Part shown: positions 1-9,382 of the stretch, in pieces | How the letters are laid out: every line of letters starts with the position of its first letter | How positions within the stretch are numbered: position 1 is the stretch's first letter | Source: an uncultured Duncaniella sp. | GTDB lineage: Bacteria > Bacteroidota > Bacteroidia > Bacteroidales > Muribaculaceae | Reading direction: 5' to 3' | Length of the DNA stretch: 64,000 nucleotides | NCBI GenBank assembly: GCA_910589485.1 | Contig: CAJUSW010000012.1 | Location: forward strand, 1 to 64,000 | Translations under genes and position numbers: made by a program | The notes under the pieces: model-generated | What the model saw: only the letters and a program-made list of their open reading frames with translations | What the model was told of the DNA's origin: nothing | Databases searched by the model: none

Positions 1-55
1 AACCCAGGACCCCAACATTAAAAGTGTTGTGCTCTACCAGCTGAGCTAGCGAATC
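1..55 (-). tRNA. tRNA-Lys (anticodon TTT), 3' part cut by the window edge
   Basis: Read on the minus strand from position 55, the sequence shows an acceptor strand, a D-arm (GCTC...GAGC), an anticodon stem CAACA/TGTTG closing the loop CTTTTAA, and the start of the T-arm. The loop places TTT at the anticodon, which reads lysine codons. The T-loop and 3' acceptor strand lie outside the window. Confidence 0.88.
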
Positions 56-130
56 TCCTTAATGCTTCTAAAATCTACTTACAAAACTGATTTTCATTGT
101 CAATTTTTGCGTGCTCTCTTAAAAACGGTG

Positions 131-162
131 CAAAGTTAAGAGTAATTTTTTTATTATGCAAG
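131..162 (-). promoter_or_regulatory. Promoter of tRNA-Lys
   Basis: On the minus strand a TAACTTTG -7 box (131-138) lies 20 nt downstream of a CTTG -33 box (159-162). This is the standard Bacteroidetes primary-sigma promoter. It faces the tRNA-Lys gene, with a leader of about 70 nt. Confidence 0.6.
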
Positions 163-540
163 ACTTTATTGAATTTTTATTAAAAAATTTCTTCAGATTC
201 ACTCTCCAGAGTATTCCAAAAGGGCCTGAGATTACACCCTCTCCCCTATCCCACTCACCATGCTGTATTCTCCCTACTCCACACTTTGATTACCTATTTT
301 CTTACCCAAGTTACCATTTTTTGTGATCATATATCTAATGCTCCCATACCCCCAAAACTAAAAATCAACTTCTTTATCATACTTACCTCCCTATATAGCC
401 ATAAAATGGCACTTATCATACATAATCCTCATCAATACCATACCCCTAATTATCAATAACATACAAACCAGCGAATCCATATCCCGCAATTATCTTTCAA
501 CTTTTTTAATATTTTGCATTATTCATTCACAGTTTTTCTA
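163..540. other. Intergenic region, AT-rich, no gene seen
   Basis: This stretch between the tRNA-Lys promoter and the hydrogenase promoter is AT-rich, with a C-rich bias on the plus strand (runs such as CTCTCCCCTATCCC). I see no open frame with coding character, no RNA gene and no clear hairpin. Confidence 0.5.
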
Positions 541-548
541 TAATTTTG
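541..548 (+). promoter_or_regulatory. Promoter -7 box of the hydrogenase operon
   Basis: TAATTTTG matches the Bacteroidetes -7 consensus TAnnTTTG and lies 38 nt before the ATG of the hydrogenase gene. A TTTG at 513-516 could be the -33 box, but its 24-nt spacing is longer than usual. Confidence 0.5.
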
Positions 549-586
549 CACTCGCTAACCAAATACCAATCATCACTTATTAAATA

Positions 587-2059
587 ATGGCAACCAAGAA
601 CAATATTATGATTGTCCGCCACAGGTTGCTTAAAGAACTTGTAAAGCTGTGGAAGGACAATTCATTAATAGAAGAAATCGACAGGCTACCCATAAAACTG
701 AGCCCTAAGGGCTCAAAGCATCCCGGCCGGTGTTGCATACACAAGGAACGTGCAGTGTGGCGTTACAAATCACTCCCTCTGCTCGGACTCGACATGAGCG
801 ACGAGACCGACGAGCTCACCCCTCTCTCCGAATATGTGAGAATGGTGCTTGAGCGCGATGTTCTGAAGAACCCCAAAGACAATATAATGTGCGTAATTGA
901 TGAGGCTTGCTCATCATGCGTGCATACTAATTACGAGGTCACGAGCCTCTGTCGCGGATGCGTAGCGCGCAGCTGTATCCATAACTGTCCGAAAAACGCC
1001 GTGCGCCTCGACTCCGAATCCGGCAAAGCCAAAATCGACCATGACAAGTGCATCAGCTGTGGCATTTGCCATGAGAGCTGCCCTTACCATGCAATCGTCT
1101 ACATACCTGTGCCTTGCGAAGAAGGATGCCCCGTCAAAGCCATCTCCAAGGATGAAAACGGCATTGAGCACATCGACGAATCCAAGTGCATCTATTGTGG
1201 CAAATGCATGAACGCCTGTCCGTTTGGTGCGATTTTTGAGATATCCCAGACATTCGATGTTCTCCGGTCCATACGCGAAGGCAATCAGGTGATAGCCATC
1301 GTGGCTCCGGCAGTACTGAGCCAATTCGATGCCACGAAAGAGCAAGTCTACGGAGCATTCAAGGCCCTCGGTTTCACCGATGTAATTGAGGTAGCCCAGG
1401 GAGCCATGAAGACCGTCGAGAACGAAGGCCATGAGCTTCTCGAGAAACTCGAAGAGGGACAGGCATTCATGACCACATCATGCTGTCCTTCCTACATTGA
1501 GCTGGTCAACAAACACATCCCAGCCCTCAAGCCATACGTATCCACCACCGGATCGCCCATGTACTACACAGCCCGCATCGCGAAAGAGAAATATCCCGAC
1601 GCGAAGATTGTGTTTGTCGGTCCATGCTTGGCAAAACGTAGCGAAGCACGACGTGACGATCATGTGGACTACGTGATGACGTTCGAGGAAATAGCCTCGG
1701 TATTTGACGGCTACGGAATCGAGATCAAGGAATCCAACCCCTACTCCATGGGATTCACAGCGGTAAAAGAAGCCCATGGTTTCGCGGCCGCCGGAGGTGT
1801 AGCCGGAGCAGTGAAAGCCTACCTCAAACTTGCGCCCGAGCAGCTCGCCGAGATCAACGCTGTCGAAGTGACCAACCTTGACAAGAAGAACATATCCATG
1901 CTCTCGGCCTATGCCCGAACCGGCAAAGCCCCGGGACGCTTTATCGAGGTAATGGCATGCGAGGGAGGCTGCATCACAGGCCCAGGATCCTCCACTACCA
2001 ATCGCGAAAGCAAGATCCGTTTCTCAAAAAGCCTTTCGAAAGAGGAGGAGCATTATTGA
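587..2059 (+). CDS. [FeFe] hydrogenase, group B (monomeric)
   Basis: This 490-residue protein interconverts protons and H2, probably with ferredoxin, in the cytoplasm. The N-terminal third is cysteine-rich and includes ferredoxin-type 4Fe-4S motifs (CISCGICHESCP and CIYCGKCMNACP) plus an extra cluster segment (CSSCVHTNYEV). The H-cluster domain follows with the three signature loops in group B form: TSCCP, GPCLAKRSEA, and EVMACEGGCITGPG near the C-terminus. The proton-relay cysteine (second C of TSCC) and the cluster-bridging cysteine (MACEGGC) are present. No NuoE/F-like or other partner subunit is adjacent, which fits the single-subunit group B enzymes of gut Bacteroidetes. The gene heads an operon with all three H-cluster maturases, so the enzyme should be assembled as active. 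Its stop codon overlaps the hydE start as TTGA. Confidence 0.9.
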   Translation: MATKNNIMIVRHRLLKELVKLWKDNSLIEEIDRLPIKLSPKGSKHPGRCCIHKERAVWRYKSLPLLGLDMSDETDELTPLSEYVRMVLERDVLKNPKDNIMCVIDEACSSCVHTNYEVTSLCRGCVARSCIHNCPKNAVRLDSESGKAKIDHDKCISCGICHESCPYHAIVYIPVPCEEGCPVKAISKDENGIEHIDESKCIYCGKCMNACPFGAIFEISQTFDVLRSIREGNQVIAIVAPAVLSQFDATKEQVYGAFKALGFTDVIEVAQGAMKTVENEGHELLEKLEEGQAFMTTSCCPSYIELVNKHIPALKPYVSTTGSPMYYTARIAKEKYPDAKIVFVGPCLAKRSEARRDDHVDYVMTFEEIASVFDGYGIEIKESNPYSMGFTAVKEAHGFAAAGGVAGAVKAYLKLAPEQLAEINAVEVTNLDKKNISMLSAYARTGKAPGRFIEVMACEGGCITGPGSSTTNRESKIRFSKSLSKEEEHY

Positions 2060-3102
2060 ACGACTGCATAAGCATCATTCAACGACTCGAACAGGAGCGG
2101 CATCTTTCATCCATGGAATATGCCCTGCTCCTGTCGCCGTCGCTTCCGGATGAAACGGTGGCGATGCTGACACACGCGGCAAGGAAACTCACCGACGCCA
2201 CATTCGGCAACAAGGTAAGAGTGCGCGGATTATTGGAAATCACCAATGTGTGCCGCAACAATTGCCTCTATTGCGGACTGCGCAGGGACAACCGCAACAT
2301 ACGTCGCTACACGCTCCCCGACGATGCCATATTGTCGGCATGTCAATCGGCCTACGCCACCGGGTTCCGCACATTCGTCCTGCAAGGCGGAGAAAACCCC
2401 GCATTGACCGGAGAACGGATATCGTTGCTTGTAGGGAGAATACACACCGAATTCCCCGACGCCGCCATCACGCTATCGCTCGGCGAATGGCCCGACGATG
2501 CTCTCCTATCGTTTCGCCAGGCCGGAGCCAGCAGATACCTCTTGCGCCACGAGACCCACAATCAGGCTCACTACGGACAGCTACATCCATCCGACATGAG
2601 CCTTGACAACCGGTTGCGGTGCATTGCCACTCTTAAACGGCTTGGGTTTCAGACCGGCACAGGCATTATGGTAGGCTCACCCTACCAGACCACCGACCAT
2701 ATAATAGAGGACCTGCACTACATGCACTCCATCCAGCCCGAGATGATAGGGATAGGACCGTTCATACCCAATAGCGCAACCCCCTTTGCCAAACATCCAC
2801 ACGGAAGCATCGAACTAACCACGAGACTTATATCCATACTCAGGCTGATGTTCCCAAACGCCAACATCCCCTCCACCACCGCCCTGGCCTCGCTCTCCCC
2901 CGAAGGACGCAACAAAGGCCTTGCGGCCGGAGCCAACGTTGTAATGCCCAACATCACCCCAATGGACTACCGAAAAGACTATTCCATATACGACAACAAA
3001 GCCGCTTACGGCTCCGAAGCGGCCGAAGGCCTCGCACTACTGGCGGCAGAAGTTGCAGAAATTGGCCTGGAACTAACAACCGAAAAAGGTGATTATAAGT
3101 AA
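2056..3102 (+). CDS. hydE: [FeFe] hydrogenase maturase HydE (radical SAM)
   Basis: HydE is a radical SAM enzyme that acts in building the H-cluster di-iron subcluster. From the chosen start the protein has 348 residues, normal for the family. The radical SAM triad is CRNNCLYC (Cys66, Cys70, Cys73), followed by the HydE-type context GLRRDNRN. An open frame extends upstream to an ATG at 1957, but that part lies inside the hydrogenase gene. I place the start at TTG 2056 because a strong Shine-Dalgarno-like AGAGGAGGAG (2041-2050) sits 5 nt before it and the TTG shares bases with the upstream stop (TTGA). Such a strong SD is unusual in Bacteroidetes. The TAA stop lies inside a small palindromic repeat (3097-3160). 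Confidence 0.9.
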   Translation: MNDCISIIQRLEQERHLSSMEYALLLSPSLPDETVAMLTHAARKLTDATFGNKVRVRGLLEITNVCRNNCLYCGLRRDNRNIRRYTLPDDAILSACQSAYATGFRTFVLQGGENPALTGERISLLVGRIHTEFPDAAITLSLGEWPDDALLSFRQAGASRYLLRHETHNQAHYGQLHPSDMSLDNRLRCIATLKRLGFQTGTGIMVGSPYQTTDHIIEDLHYMHSIQPEMIGIGPFIPNSATPFAKHPHGSIELTTRLISILRLMFPNANIPSTTALASLSPEGRNKGLAAGANVVMPNITPMDYRKDYSIYDNKAAYGSEAAEGLALLAAEVAEIGLELTTEKGDYK

Positions 3103-3160
3103 GTCTAAAAAAATTAACTGCTATATGTAAGTCCTAAAGAGCAATTTTTACGACTTACTT
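3097..3160 (+). repeat. GTAAGTC palindromic repeat, copy between hydE and hydG
   Basis: This 64-bp sequence starts with AAGTAAGTC and ends with GACTTACTT, and has a second GTAAGTC unit inside the core (GCTATATGTAAGTCCTAAAG). The 3' unit can pair with either 5' unit, giving two exclusive hairpins in the hydrogenase-operon mRNA. It ends 17 nt before the hydG ATG. Related copies lie at 11877-11945, 36552-36600 and 45589-45773. Confidence 0.7.
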
Positions 3161-3177
3161 AAAAGTAATTAAGCGTC

Positions 3178-4596
3178 ATGTATAATCCTGCGTCAACCGT
3201 AGCGACCGAATTTATCGATCACGACGAGATACTGAACACCATCGAGTATGCCAGAGAAAAGGCCTGCGACACGGGCTACATCCGGTCGCTCATCGAAAAG
3301 AGCAAGGAGTGTAAAGGCTTAAGCCACCAGGAGGCCGCATCACTGCTCGAATGTACCGATGAAGAATGTATTAAACTCATTTTCGAGACAGCAAGAGAAA
3401 TAAAGGCCCGCTTCTATGGCAACCGCATAGTCATGTTCGCGCCATTATACCTCTCCAACTACTGCGTCAACGGATGTGTATATTGCCCTTACCATCTCAA
3501 GAACAGGACTATCCCCCGTCGCAAGCTGACCCAGGAGGAGATCAGGCGTGAAGTCATCGCCCTGCAGGACATGGGACACAAACGCCTCGCCCTTGAGGCC
3601 GGCGAGGATCCACGCCATAACCCCATCGAGTACATACTCGAATCGATCGAAACGATATATAACACCCATCACAAGAACGGGTCGATACGACGCGTCAACG
3701 TGAACATCGCCGCCACCACCGTAGAGAACTACCGCCGGCTACATGAGGCTAAGATAGGCACATACATACTGTTTCAGGAGACCTATCATAAAGCCAACTA
3801 CGAGGCCCTTCATCCCACCGGCCCCAAGAGCGACTACGCATGGCACACCGAGGCTATGGACCGCGCCATGGAGGGAGGCATCGACGATGTGGGACTTGGA
3901 GTGCTGTACGGACTCAACACCTATCTTTACGACTTCATAGGCATACTGATGCACGCCGAGCACCTCGAAGCCCGCTTTGGCGTAGGTCCCCACACCATCA
4001 GCGTCCCCAGAATATGCCCGGCCGACGACATCTCCAAGGAAGACTTTCCCGATGCCATATCCGACGACCTGTTCTGCCACATCGTAGCCGTACTCAGGCT
4101 CGCCGTGCCATATACCGGGCTCATCGTGTCCACCCGCGAGTCACCCGCCACACGCGCCCGAGTCCTCGATCTGGGCATATCACAGCTGAGCGGAGGCTCA
4201 AAGACATCAGTAGGCGGATATGCCGACAATGATGCCGAAGCCGAGGAGTCATCACAATTCGATATCTCCGACCGTCGCACCCTCGACCAAGTGGTGGAAT
4301 GGTTGCTCGACACAGGCCACATACCCAGCTTCTGCACAGCATGTTACCGCCAGGGACGCACGGGCGACCGCTTCATGTCGCTGGTAAAAAGCGGCAATAT
4401 AGCCAACTGCTGTGCCCCCAACGCCATAATGACATTGAAGGAATATCTTGAGGATTACGCATCCCCCGCCGTAAAGGCAAAAGGGGAAAAGCTCATCGCG
4501 TCCGAGCTGAGCGCACTCAGCAACCCGCGGGTCATCGAGATTGCGACACGCAACCTTGAACTGATCAGCAAAGGCAACCGAGATTTCCGTTTTTGA
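3178..4596 (+). CDS. hydG: [FeFe] hydrogenase maturase HydG (radical SAM tyrosine lyase)
   Basis: HydG cleaves tyrosine to supply the CO and CN ligands of the H-cluster, delivered on an Fe-cysteine synthon. The 472-residue length is typical. The radical SAM motif CVNGCVYC (Cys96, Cys100, Cys103) is followed by PYHLKN. The HydG-specific C-terminal extension has the second cluster site CTACYRQGRTGDRF and the downstream NCCAPNA. It follows hydE in the same operon after a 75-nt gap holding a palindromic repeat, and precedes hydF by one nucleotide. Confidence 0.95.
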   Translation: MYNPASTVATEFIDHDEILNTIEYAREKACDTGYIRSLIEKSKECKGLSHQEAASLLECTDEECIKLIFETAREIKARFYGNRIVMFAPLYLSNYCVNGCVYCPYHLKNRTIPRRKLTQEEIRREVIALQDMGHKRLALEAGEDPRHNPIEYILESIETIYNTHHKNGSIRRVNVNIAATTVENYRRLHEAKIGTYILFQETYHKANYEALHPTGPKSDYAWHTEAMDRAMEGGIDDVGLGVLYGLNTYLYDFIGILMHAEHLEARFGVGPHTISVPRICPADDISKEDFPDAISDDLFCHIVAVLRLAVPYTGLIVSTRESPATRARVLDLGISQLSGGSKTSVGGYADNDAEAEESSQFDISDRRTLDQVVEWLLDTGHIPSFCTACYRQGRTGDRFMSLVKSGNIANCCAPNAIMTLKEYLEDYASPAVKAKGEKLIASELSALSNPRVIEIATRNLELISKGNRDFRF

Positions 4597-4597
4597 C

Positions 4598-5752
4598 ATG
4601 AACCTGAACGACACCCCTACAGCCAACCGGCTCCACATTATAATACTCGGAGCATGCAACAGCGGTAAATCCTCTGTGGTAAATTTTATCGCCTCTCAGC
4701 AGGTATCGCTCGTGTCCGATGTGCGGGGCACAACCACCGACCCTGTGCGCAAAGCCATGGAACTGCCCGGCATCGGACCGGTGGTATTCATTGATACCGC
4801 CGGATTCGATGATATGAGTGAGCTGGGGGCCGATCGAATCAGCCTGACCGAAAAAGCCCTTGACGAAGCCGACATAGCAATCCTTCTGACAGGAGAGGAC
4901 GAGCCTCGTGAGGCGCAGTGGAGCAACTTGCTGAAAAGCCGCAACATCCCCACAGTAAAGGTGACTAACAAAATCGATCAGGGACGCGCAGTCACTCCGG
5001 GAAGCATCGGCATATCAGCGGCCGGCAATATCGGGAAAAACCTGTTGCTTGACGCCATATCGAGGGCAATACCATCGGAATACGGCGAGCCCGACCTATT
5101 GCGCGGGCTGGTAAAGAGAGGCGACAATGTGCTGCTCGTGATGCCCCAGGACAAGCAGGCTCCCAAAGGGCGATTGATCCTCCCCCAAGTCCAGACCTTG
5201 CGCGCATTGCTTGACAAGGGGTGCAATGCAATATGCACCACTCCCGAAGAGATGGCCGGAGCATTGTCATCAATGAGAGCCAATCCCGATCTGGTCATTA
5301 CCGATTCACAGGTCTTCGCCACCGTGCACGGACAGCTCCCCGCAGGGTGCCGCCTCACCTCATTCTCAGTACTCATGGCCTCATTCAAGGGGGACATAGA
5401 TTATTTTGCCGAGAGCGCGAGAGCCATTGGCTTGCTCCGCCCGGGCGACAAAGTGCTCATAGCCGAAGCGTGCACACATGCACCACAGACCGAAGACATA
5501 GGACGGGTGAATATCCCCGCCCTACTCTCTCGTCGCGCCGGAGGGGAACTCGATATAAGTATCGTATCGGGCAAAGACTTCCCCACCGACCTCAGCCCCT
5601 ACCGGCTCGTGATCCACTGCGGTGGGTGCATGTTCAACCGACGCCTCGTGCTCAACAGGGTTTCAGAAGCGAAACTACAGGGCGTACCGATGACCAACTA
5701 CGGCATCGCCATAGCCTATCTCACCGGAATTCTTGACAAAATAGTGTACTGA
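4598..5752 (+). CDS. hydF: [FeFe] hydrogenase maturase GTPase HydF
   Basis: HydF is the scaffold GTPase on which the 2Fe subcluster is assembled before transfer to the hydrogenase. The 384-residue protein has an N-terminal GTPase domain with P-loop GACNSGKSS (18-26), G3 DTAGF (66-70) and G4 TNKID. The C-terminal cluster domain keeps the HydF ligand pattern: CTH (in EACTHAP) and, about 50 residues later, HCGGC. It starts one nucleotide after hydG stops and is the last gene of the operon. It converges with the CDF transporter gene across a 14-bp gap. Confidence 0.95.
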   Translation: MNLNDTPTANRLHIIILGACNSGKSSVVNFIASQQVSLVSDVRGTTTDPVRKAMELPGIGPVVFIDTAGFDDMSELGADRISLTEKALDEADIAILLTGEDEPREAQWSNLLKSRNIPTVKVTNKIDQGRAVTPGSIGISAAGNIGKNLLLDAISRAIPSEYGEPDLLRGLVKRGDNVLLVMPQDKQAPKGRLILPQVQTLRALLDKGCNAICTTPEEMAGALSSMRANPDLVITDSQVFATVHGQLPAGCRLTSFSVLMASFKGDIDYFAESARAIGLLRPGDKVLIAEACTHAPQTEDIGRVNIPALLSRRAGGELDISIVSGKDFPTDLSPYRLVIHCGGCMFNRRLVLNRVSEAKLQGVPMTNYGIAIAYLTGILDKIVY

Positions 5753-5766
5753 TAGCCACCTCTGCC

Positions 5767-6690
5767 CTATTTTCGGGCCGATGAGCCACGGTCAGTGACA
5801 GGCTCCATGTGGATATTGATTATAGCATTTGCCCCGAAGCGCCCTCGGATTGCCATCTCGGCCGCCGAAGCCCGTGAGTGAGCCTCGGTCAGAGATATCG
5901 AACCATCCATTTTGGCATGCATATCCACGGCTATGCCGTTGCCTATCCTGCGGGTACGTAGATTGTGCACACTTATTATACCGGGGACGCCTAACACCAG
6001 TTGGCGTATCTCAGTCTCCTGGGCCTCAGGCAATGAACTTTCCAACAGCTCATTGACCGACGGCTTCATGATGTCATAACCGCTCTTGATGATGAACAGG
6101 CTCACCACGATAGCCGCTACCGGGTCGAGGATGCGCCAACTGTCACCGAGAAACATCGCTCCTGCAACTCCGACAAGAGTCCCAGCCGACGATATGGCAT
6201 CGCTCCGATGATGCCAGGCATTAGCAACCACTGCCTGCGAATTCACCTCTCGCCCCTTGGCTGCAGTGAACCGGTAGAGCCACTCTTTCGACAGAATCGA
6301 CACTACGGCTATCACGAGCGCGAGCATGGTAGGCCTTTCCAATGTATGCCCATTGCAGCTCTTGATCACCAGGTCAATGCCATTCGCAAGCAGTCCTACC
6401 CCGGCCAGGCTCAGGAGTAGTCCGATTATCATTGTCGCAAAAGTCTCGAACTTGCCGTGGCCGTAATCGTGACCCTTATCGCGGGGCTTGCCGGCAATCT
6501 TCACGAACACCAGCACTATTACATCAGTAATAAAATCGGAAAGAGAGTGCACCGCGTCAGCTATCATTGCCGAACTCTTACCAAAGATTCCGGCAATGAA
6601 CTTCAGGACTATCAGCACAGCATTGACCGCCGAGCCTATCAGCGTGACCCGATATATCTCTCTTTCGCGGGCATCCACAGCTATGCTCAA
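5767..6690 (-). CDS. Cation diffusion facilitator (CDF) family transporter
   Basis: This 307-residue inner-membrane protein belongs to the CDF family, proton-coupled exporters of divalent metals such as Zn, Fe or Mn. Visible features are the first helix, the metal-site segment MIADAVHSLSDFITD (TM2), the HDYGHGKFE loop, a second site segment around ANAWHHRSDAISS (TM5), and a soluble C-terminal domain ending in NIHMEP. The D/H residues of the transport site are intact; the metal cannot be told. The start is a TTG at 6690 that shares bases with the stop of the upstream dehydrogenase gene (TTGA), so the two are probably translationally coupled. Confidence 0.88.
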   Translation of the reverse strand: MSIAVDAREREIYRVTLIGSAVNAVLIVLKFIAGIFGKSSAMIADAVHSLSDFITDVIVLVFVKIAGKPRDKGHDYGHGKFETFATMIIGLLLSLAGVGLLANGIDLVIKSCNGHTLERPTMLALVIAVVSILSKEWLYRFTAAKGREVNSQAVVANAWHHRSDAISSAGTLVGVAGAMFLGDSWRILDPVAAIVVSLFIIKSGYDIMKPSVNELLESSLPEAQETEIRQLVLGVPGIISVHNLRTRRIGNGIAVDMHAKMDGSISLTEAHSRASAAEMAIRGRFGANAIINIHMEPVTDRGSSARK

Positions 6691-7643
6691 ACGGCTACAT
6701 TGTTACGGGGAGCGCCGGAAATGTAAGCCTTGAGATTATCCACTGCGATTTTCAGCAGACGCTCACGGGCCTCGACGGTTGCCCAACCCAAATGGGGAGT
6801 TATGAAGCAATTGCGGGCCGAGAGCACCGGATTGTCACGACGCGGAGGCTCGCATGACAGAACATCAAGACCCGCTGCATATATGCTCCCGGCATTAAGG
6901 GCCTTGGCGAGTGCGTCCTCGTCGATCAGCGGCCCACGACCGGTGTTGATGAGTATCGCCGTGGGCTTCATCAATTTCAGCCTTGACTCATTCACTATAT
7001 GGCGGGTACCATCAGTGAGCGGGCAATGGAGCGACAACACATCTGCCGTGCGGAACAATTCGTCCAGCTCAACTTTCTTTACCCCCTCGGGTAATTCGGC
7101 GGGGTTCTTCGATGTGAAAGCCTTTACCTTCATGCCGAAAGCCCTGGCGATACGCGCCACGGAAGTCCCGATATTACCCAGGCCTATTATGCCGAAGGTC
7201 TTGCCCGAAAGCTCATGCAACGGTGTGTCCCAATACACGAAGTCGGGAGAATCACTCCACCGGCCATTACGATTTTCAGCCGTATAATGCTCCACGCGGG
7301 TGACAATCGACAGAAGATGAGAGAACACCATCTGCGCTACCGAATCGGTACTGTATGCCGGTATATTTGTCACTACAATTCCCAGTTCTCGTGCCGTGTC
7401 GACATCCACCACGTTATAGCCGGTGGCAAGGACGCCCACGTACTTAAGGCCCGCCAACGAACGCAGAGTGTCACCGGAAAGCACAGTCTTGTTGGTCAAC
7501 AAGGCTTCTGCTCCGCGAGCACGCTCCATAAGTTCTCCGGCCGAAGTACGATCGTACACTACGAGCTCGCCAAGATCTGCCAGCGGCTCCCACGACATGT
7601 CGCCGGGATTCATGCCATACCCGTCAAGGACAACTATTTTCAT
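6687..7643 (-). CDS. D-2-hydroxyacid dehydrogenase (hydroxypyruvate/glycerate type)
   Basis: This 318-residue NAD(P)-dependent enzyme reduces 2-oxoacids to D-2-hydroxyacids. The Rossmann motif is GIIGLGNIGTSVARIA. The catalytic Arg lies in NTGRGPLIDE, the Glu in LDVLSCEPP and the His in ITPHLGWAT. The closest functional class by motif is glycerate (hydroxypyruvate) dehydrogenase, but specificity cannot be fixed from sequence alone. The gene lies 26 nt after prfC and overlaps the CDF transporter by 4 nt, so the three probably form one operon. Confidence 0.85.
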   Translation of the reverse strand: MKIVVLDGYGMNPGDMSWEPLADLGELVVYDRTSAGELMERARGAEALLTNKTVLSGDTLRSLAGLKYVGVLATGYNVVDVDTARELGIVVTNIPAYSTDSVAQMVFSHLLSIVTRVEHYTAENRNGRWSDSPDFVYWDTPLHELSGKTFGIIGLGNIGTSVARIARAFGMKVKAFTSKNPAELPEGVKKVELDELFRTADVLSLHCPLTDGTRHIVNESRLKLMKPTAILINTGRGPLIDEDALAKALNAGSIYAAGLDVLSCEPPRRDNPVLSARNCFITPHLGWATVEARERLLKIAVDNLKAYISGAPRNNVAV

Positions 7644-7669
7644 AAGCTTTGTCAGTTATTCGCAAGTAA

Positions 7670-9247
7670 TCAGAACTCGCTCGAGAAATGGAACCTGATC
7701 TTCGGGAAATCGCTCTGAGCCATCTGCAACACATAGTTGGAATCGGCGAGGAACACATCACGGCCCTCCTTATCGGTAGCCATGAACTGGTACTTACGCT
7801 TCTTGAAAGCAGCCAACGCCTCGGGATCATCGCTCTCGATCCAGCAAGCTTTATAGAGCGAAATGGGTTCCCAACGACACTGGGCACCATACTCATGCTC
7901 AAGTCTGTACTGAATCACCTCGAACTGGAGCTGGCCAACTGTTCCTACGATTCGACGGCCGTTGAACTGATTGGTGAACAGCTGAGCCACACCCTCGTCC
8001 ATCAATTGCTGTATGCCCTTGTCAAGCTGTTTCGACTTCATGGGATCAGCATTCTCGATATACTTGAACATCTCGGGCGAGAAGGACGGGAGGCCCTTGA
8101 AATGGAGCGATTCGCCCGAGGTCAATGTATCGCCAATCTTGAAATTGCCAGTATCGGGAATACCTACGATATCTCCGGGATAAGCCTCGTCGACCACATT
8201 CTTTTTCTGAGCCATGAATGCTGTAGGAGCGGCAAACTTAAGGGTCTTGCCCGAGCGCATGTGCTTATAAGGCGCATTGCGTTCAAACTTACCCGAGCAT
8301 ATTTTCACAAAAGCGATGCACGAACGATGGTTGGGATCCATATTGGCATGGATCTTGAACACAAATCCCGAGAAACCATCCTCCTCAGGCTTGATCACTC
8401 TTTCCTCGGCCTGAGTAGCACGTGGTGCGGGCGCTATCTTCACGAAACAATCAAGAAGTTCCTTCACTCCAAACGTGTTCAATGCCGAGCCAAAGAATAC
8501 AGGAGCTACGCTACCCTCCAGGTACTCCTTGACATCAAACTCGGGGTAAACGCCCTCGATCAATTCAAGATCCTCGCGCAATTTGGCCGCATCGGTCTCG
8601 CCTACGGCCTCGTCGATACGCGGATCATCCACGGAATCGATCTCCACACGCTCGCTTACGCGTTGCTTATCGGGGGTGAAGAGATCGAGCGAATGTTCAA
8701 ATATATTGTAGACACCCTTGAACTTCTCACCTATATTGATAGGCCATGACAGCGGGCGCACCTTGATCTTAAGCTCGCTCTCCAGCTCATCGAGAATATC
8801 GAACGGATCACGGCCCTCGCGGTCAAGCTTATTCACAAAGATTATAACCGGAGTGTTGCGCATGCGGCACACCTCCATGAGTTTGCGGGTCTGCCTCTCC
8901 ACACCCTTGGCCACGTCGACAACAATGATAACGCTATCGACCGCCGTGAGTGTGCGGTAGGTATCCTCGGCAAAATCCTGGTGGCCGGGGGTGTCAAGAA
9001 TGTTTATCTTGTAATCGCCGTAATTGAAACCCATCACCGAGGTAGCCACCGAGATGCCACGCTGCTTCTCGATCTCCATCCAGTCAGATGTCGCGGTTTT
9101 CTTAATTTTATTAGATTTTACGGCTCCGGCCACATGGATAGCGCCTCCGAAGAGGAGAAGTTTCTCTGTTAGAGTGGTCTTTCCGGCGTCGGGGTGTGAA
9201 ATGATTGCAAATGTACGCCTACGGGCTATTTCTTCGTTTAGGGTCAT
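7670..9247 (-). CDS. prfC: Peptide chain release factor 3 (RF3)
   Basis: RF3 is the GTPase that recycles RF1/RF2 from the ribosome after termination. The 525-residue protein has P-loop HPDAGKTT (18-25), the RF3-specific insert GGAIHVAGAVKSNK, G3 DTPGH and G4 NKLD, then the OB and C-terminal domains (DEGVAQLF, VGQLQFEV). It is the first gene of a minus-strand operon with the hydroxyacid dehydrogenase and CDF genes, and has its own promoter. Confidence 0.96.
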   Translation of the reverse strand: MTLNEEIARRRTFAIISHPDAGKTTLTEKLLLFGGAIHVAGAVKSNKIKKTATSDWMEIEKQRGISVATSVMGFNYGDYKINILDTPGHQDFAEDTYRTLTAVDSVIIVVDVAKGVERQTRKLMEVCRMRNTPVIIFVNKLDREGRDPFDILDELESELKIKVRPLSWPINIGEKFKGVYNIFEHSLDLFTPDKQRVSERVEIDSVDDPRIDEAVGETDAAKLREDLELIEGVYPEFDVKEYLEGSVAPVFFGSALNTFGVKELLDCFVKIAPAPRATQAEERVIKPEEDGFSGFVFKIHANMDPNHRSCIAFVKICSGKFERNAPYKHMRSGKTLKFAAPTAFMAQKKNVVDEAYPGDIVGIPDTGNFKIGDTLTSGESLHFKGLPSFSPEMFKYIENADPMKSKQLDKGIQQLMDEGVAQLFTNQFNGRRIVGTVGQLQFEVIQYRLEHEYGAQCRWEPISLYKACWIESDDPEALAAFKKRKYQFMATDKEGRDVFLADSNYVLQMAQSDFPKIRFHFSSEF

Positions 9248-9273
9248 AAGTCTCTTCTCAGTTGTTCAAGGTG

Positions 9274-9281
9274 CAAAATTA
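9274..9281 (-). promoter_or_regulatory. Promoter -7 box of prfC
   Basis: On the minus strand TAATTTTG fits the Bacteroidetes -7 consensus and lies 26 nt before the prfC ATG. No clear -33 TTG is seen at the usual spacing. Confidence 0.45.
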
Positions 9282-9312
9282 TAAAAATTAGAGCAGAAAT
9301 CCTAATGAGAAG

Positions 9313-9350
9313 TTGTGGCCCGGAAGTTGATTTACACCTCCGGGCCACAA
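9313..9350 (-). terminator. Hairpin terminator after the DUF4332 gene
   Basis: A perfect 12-bp GC-rich stem (TTGTGGCCCGGA with its complement at 9339-9350) encloses a 14-nt loop between the DUF4332 stop and the prfC promoter. The T-run after it is weak, but the position fits a terminator. Confidence 0.6.
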
Positions 9351-9382
9351 TTATTCAGTTCATGTAATGGCAAACGTTCCCA

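Noticed and set aside
7688..8749. A 353-codon open frame antisense to prfC
   Set aside because: It is a shadow of the highly conserved RF3 gene; the translation has no domain pattern.
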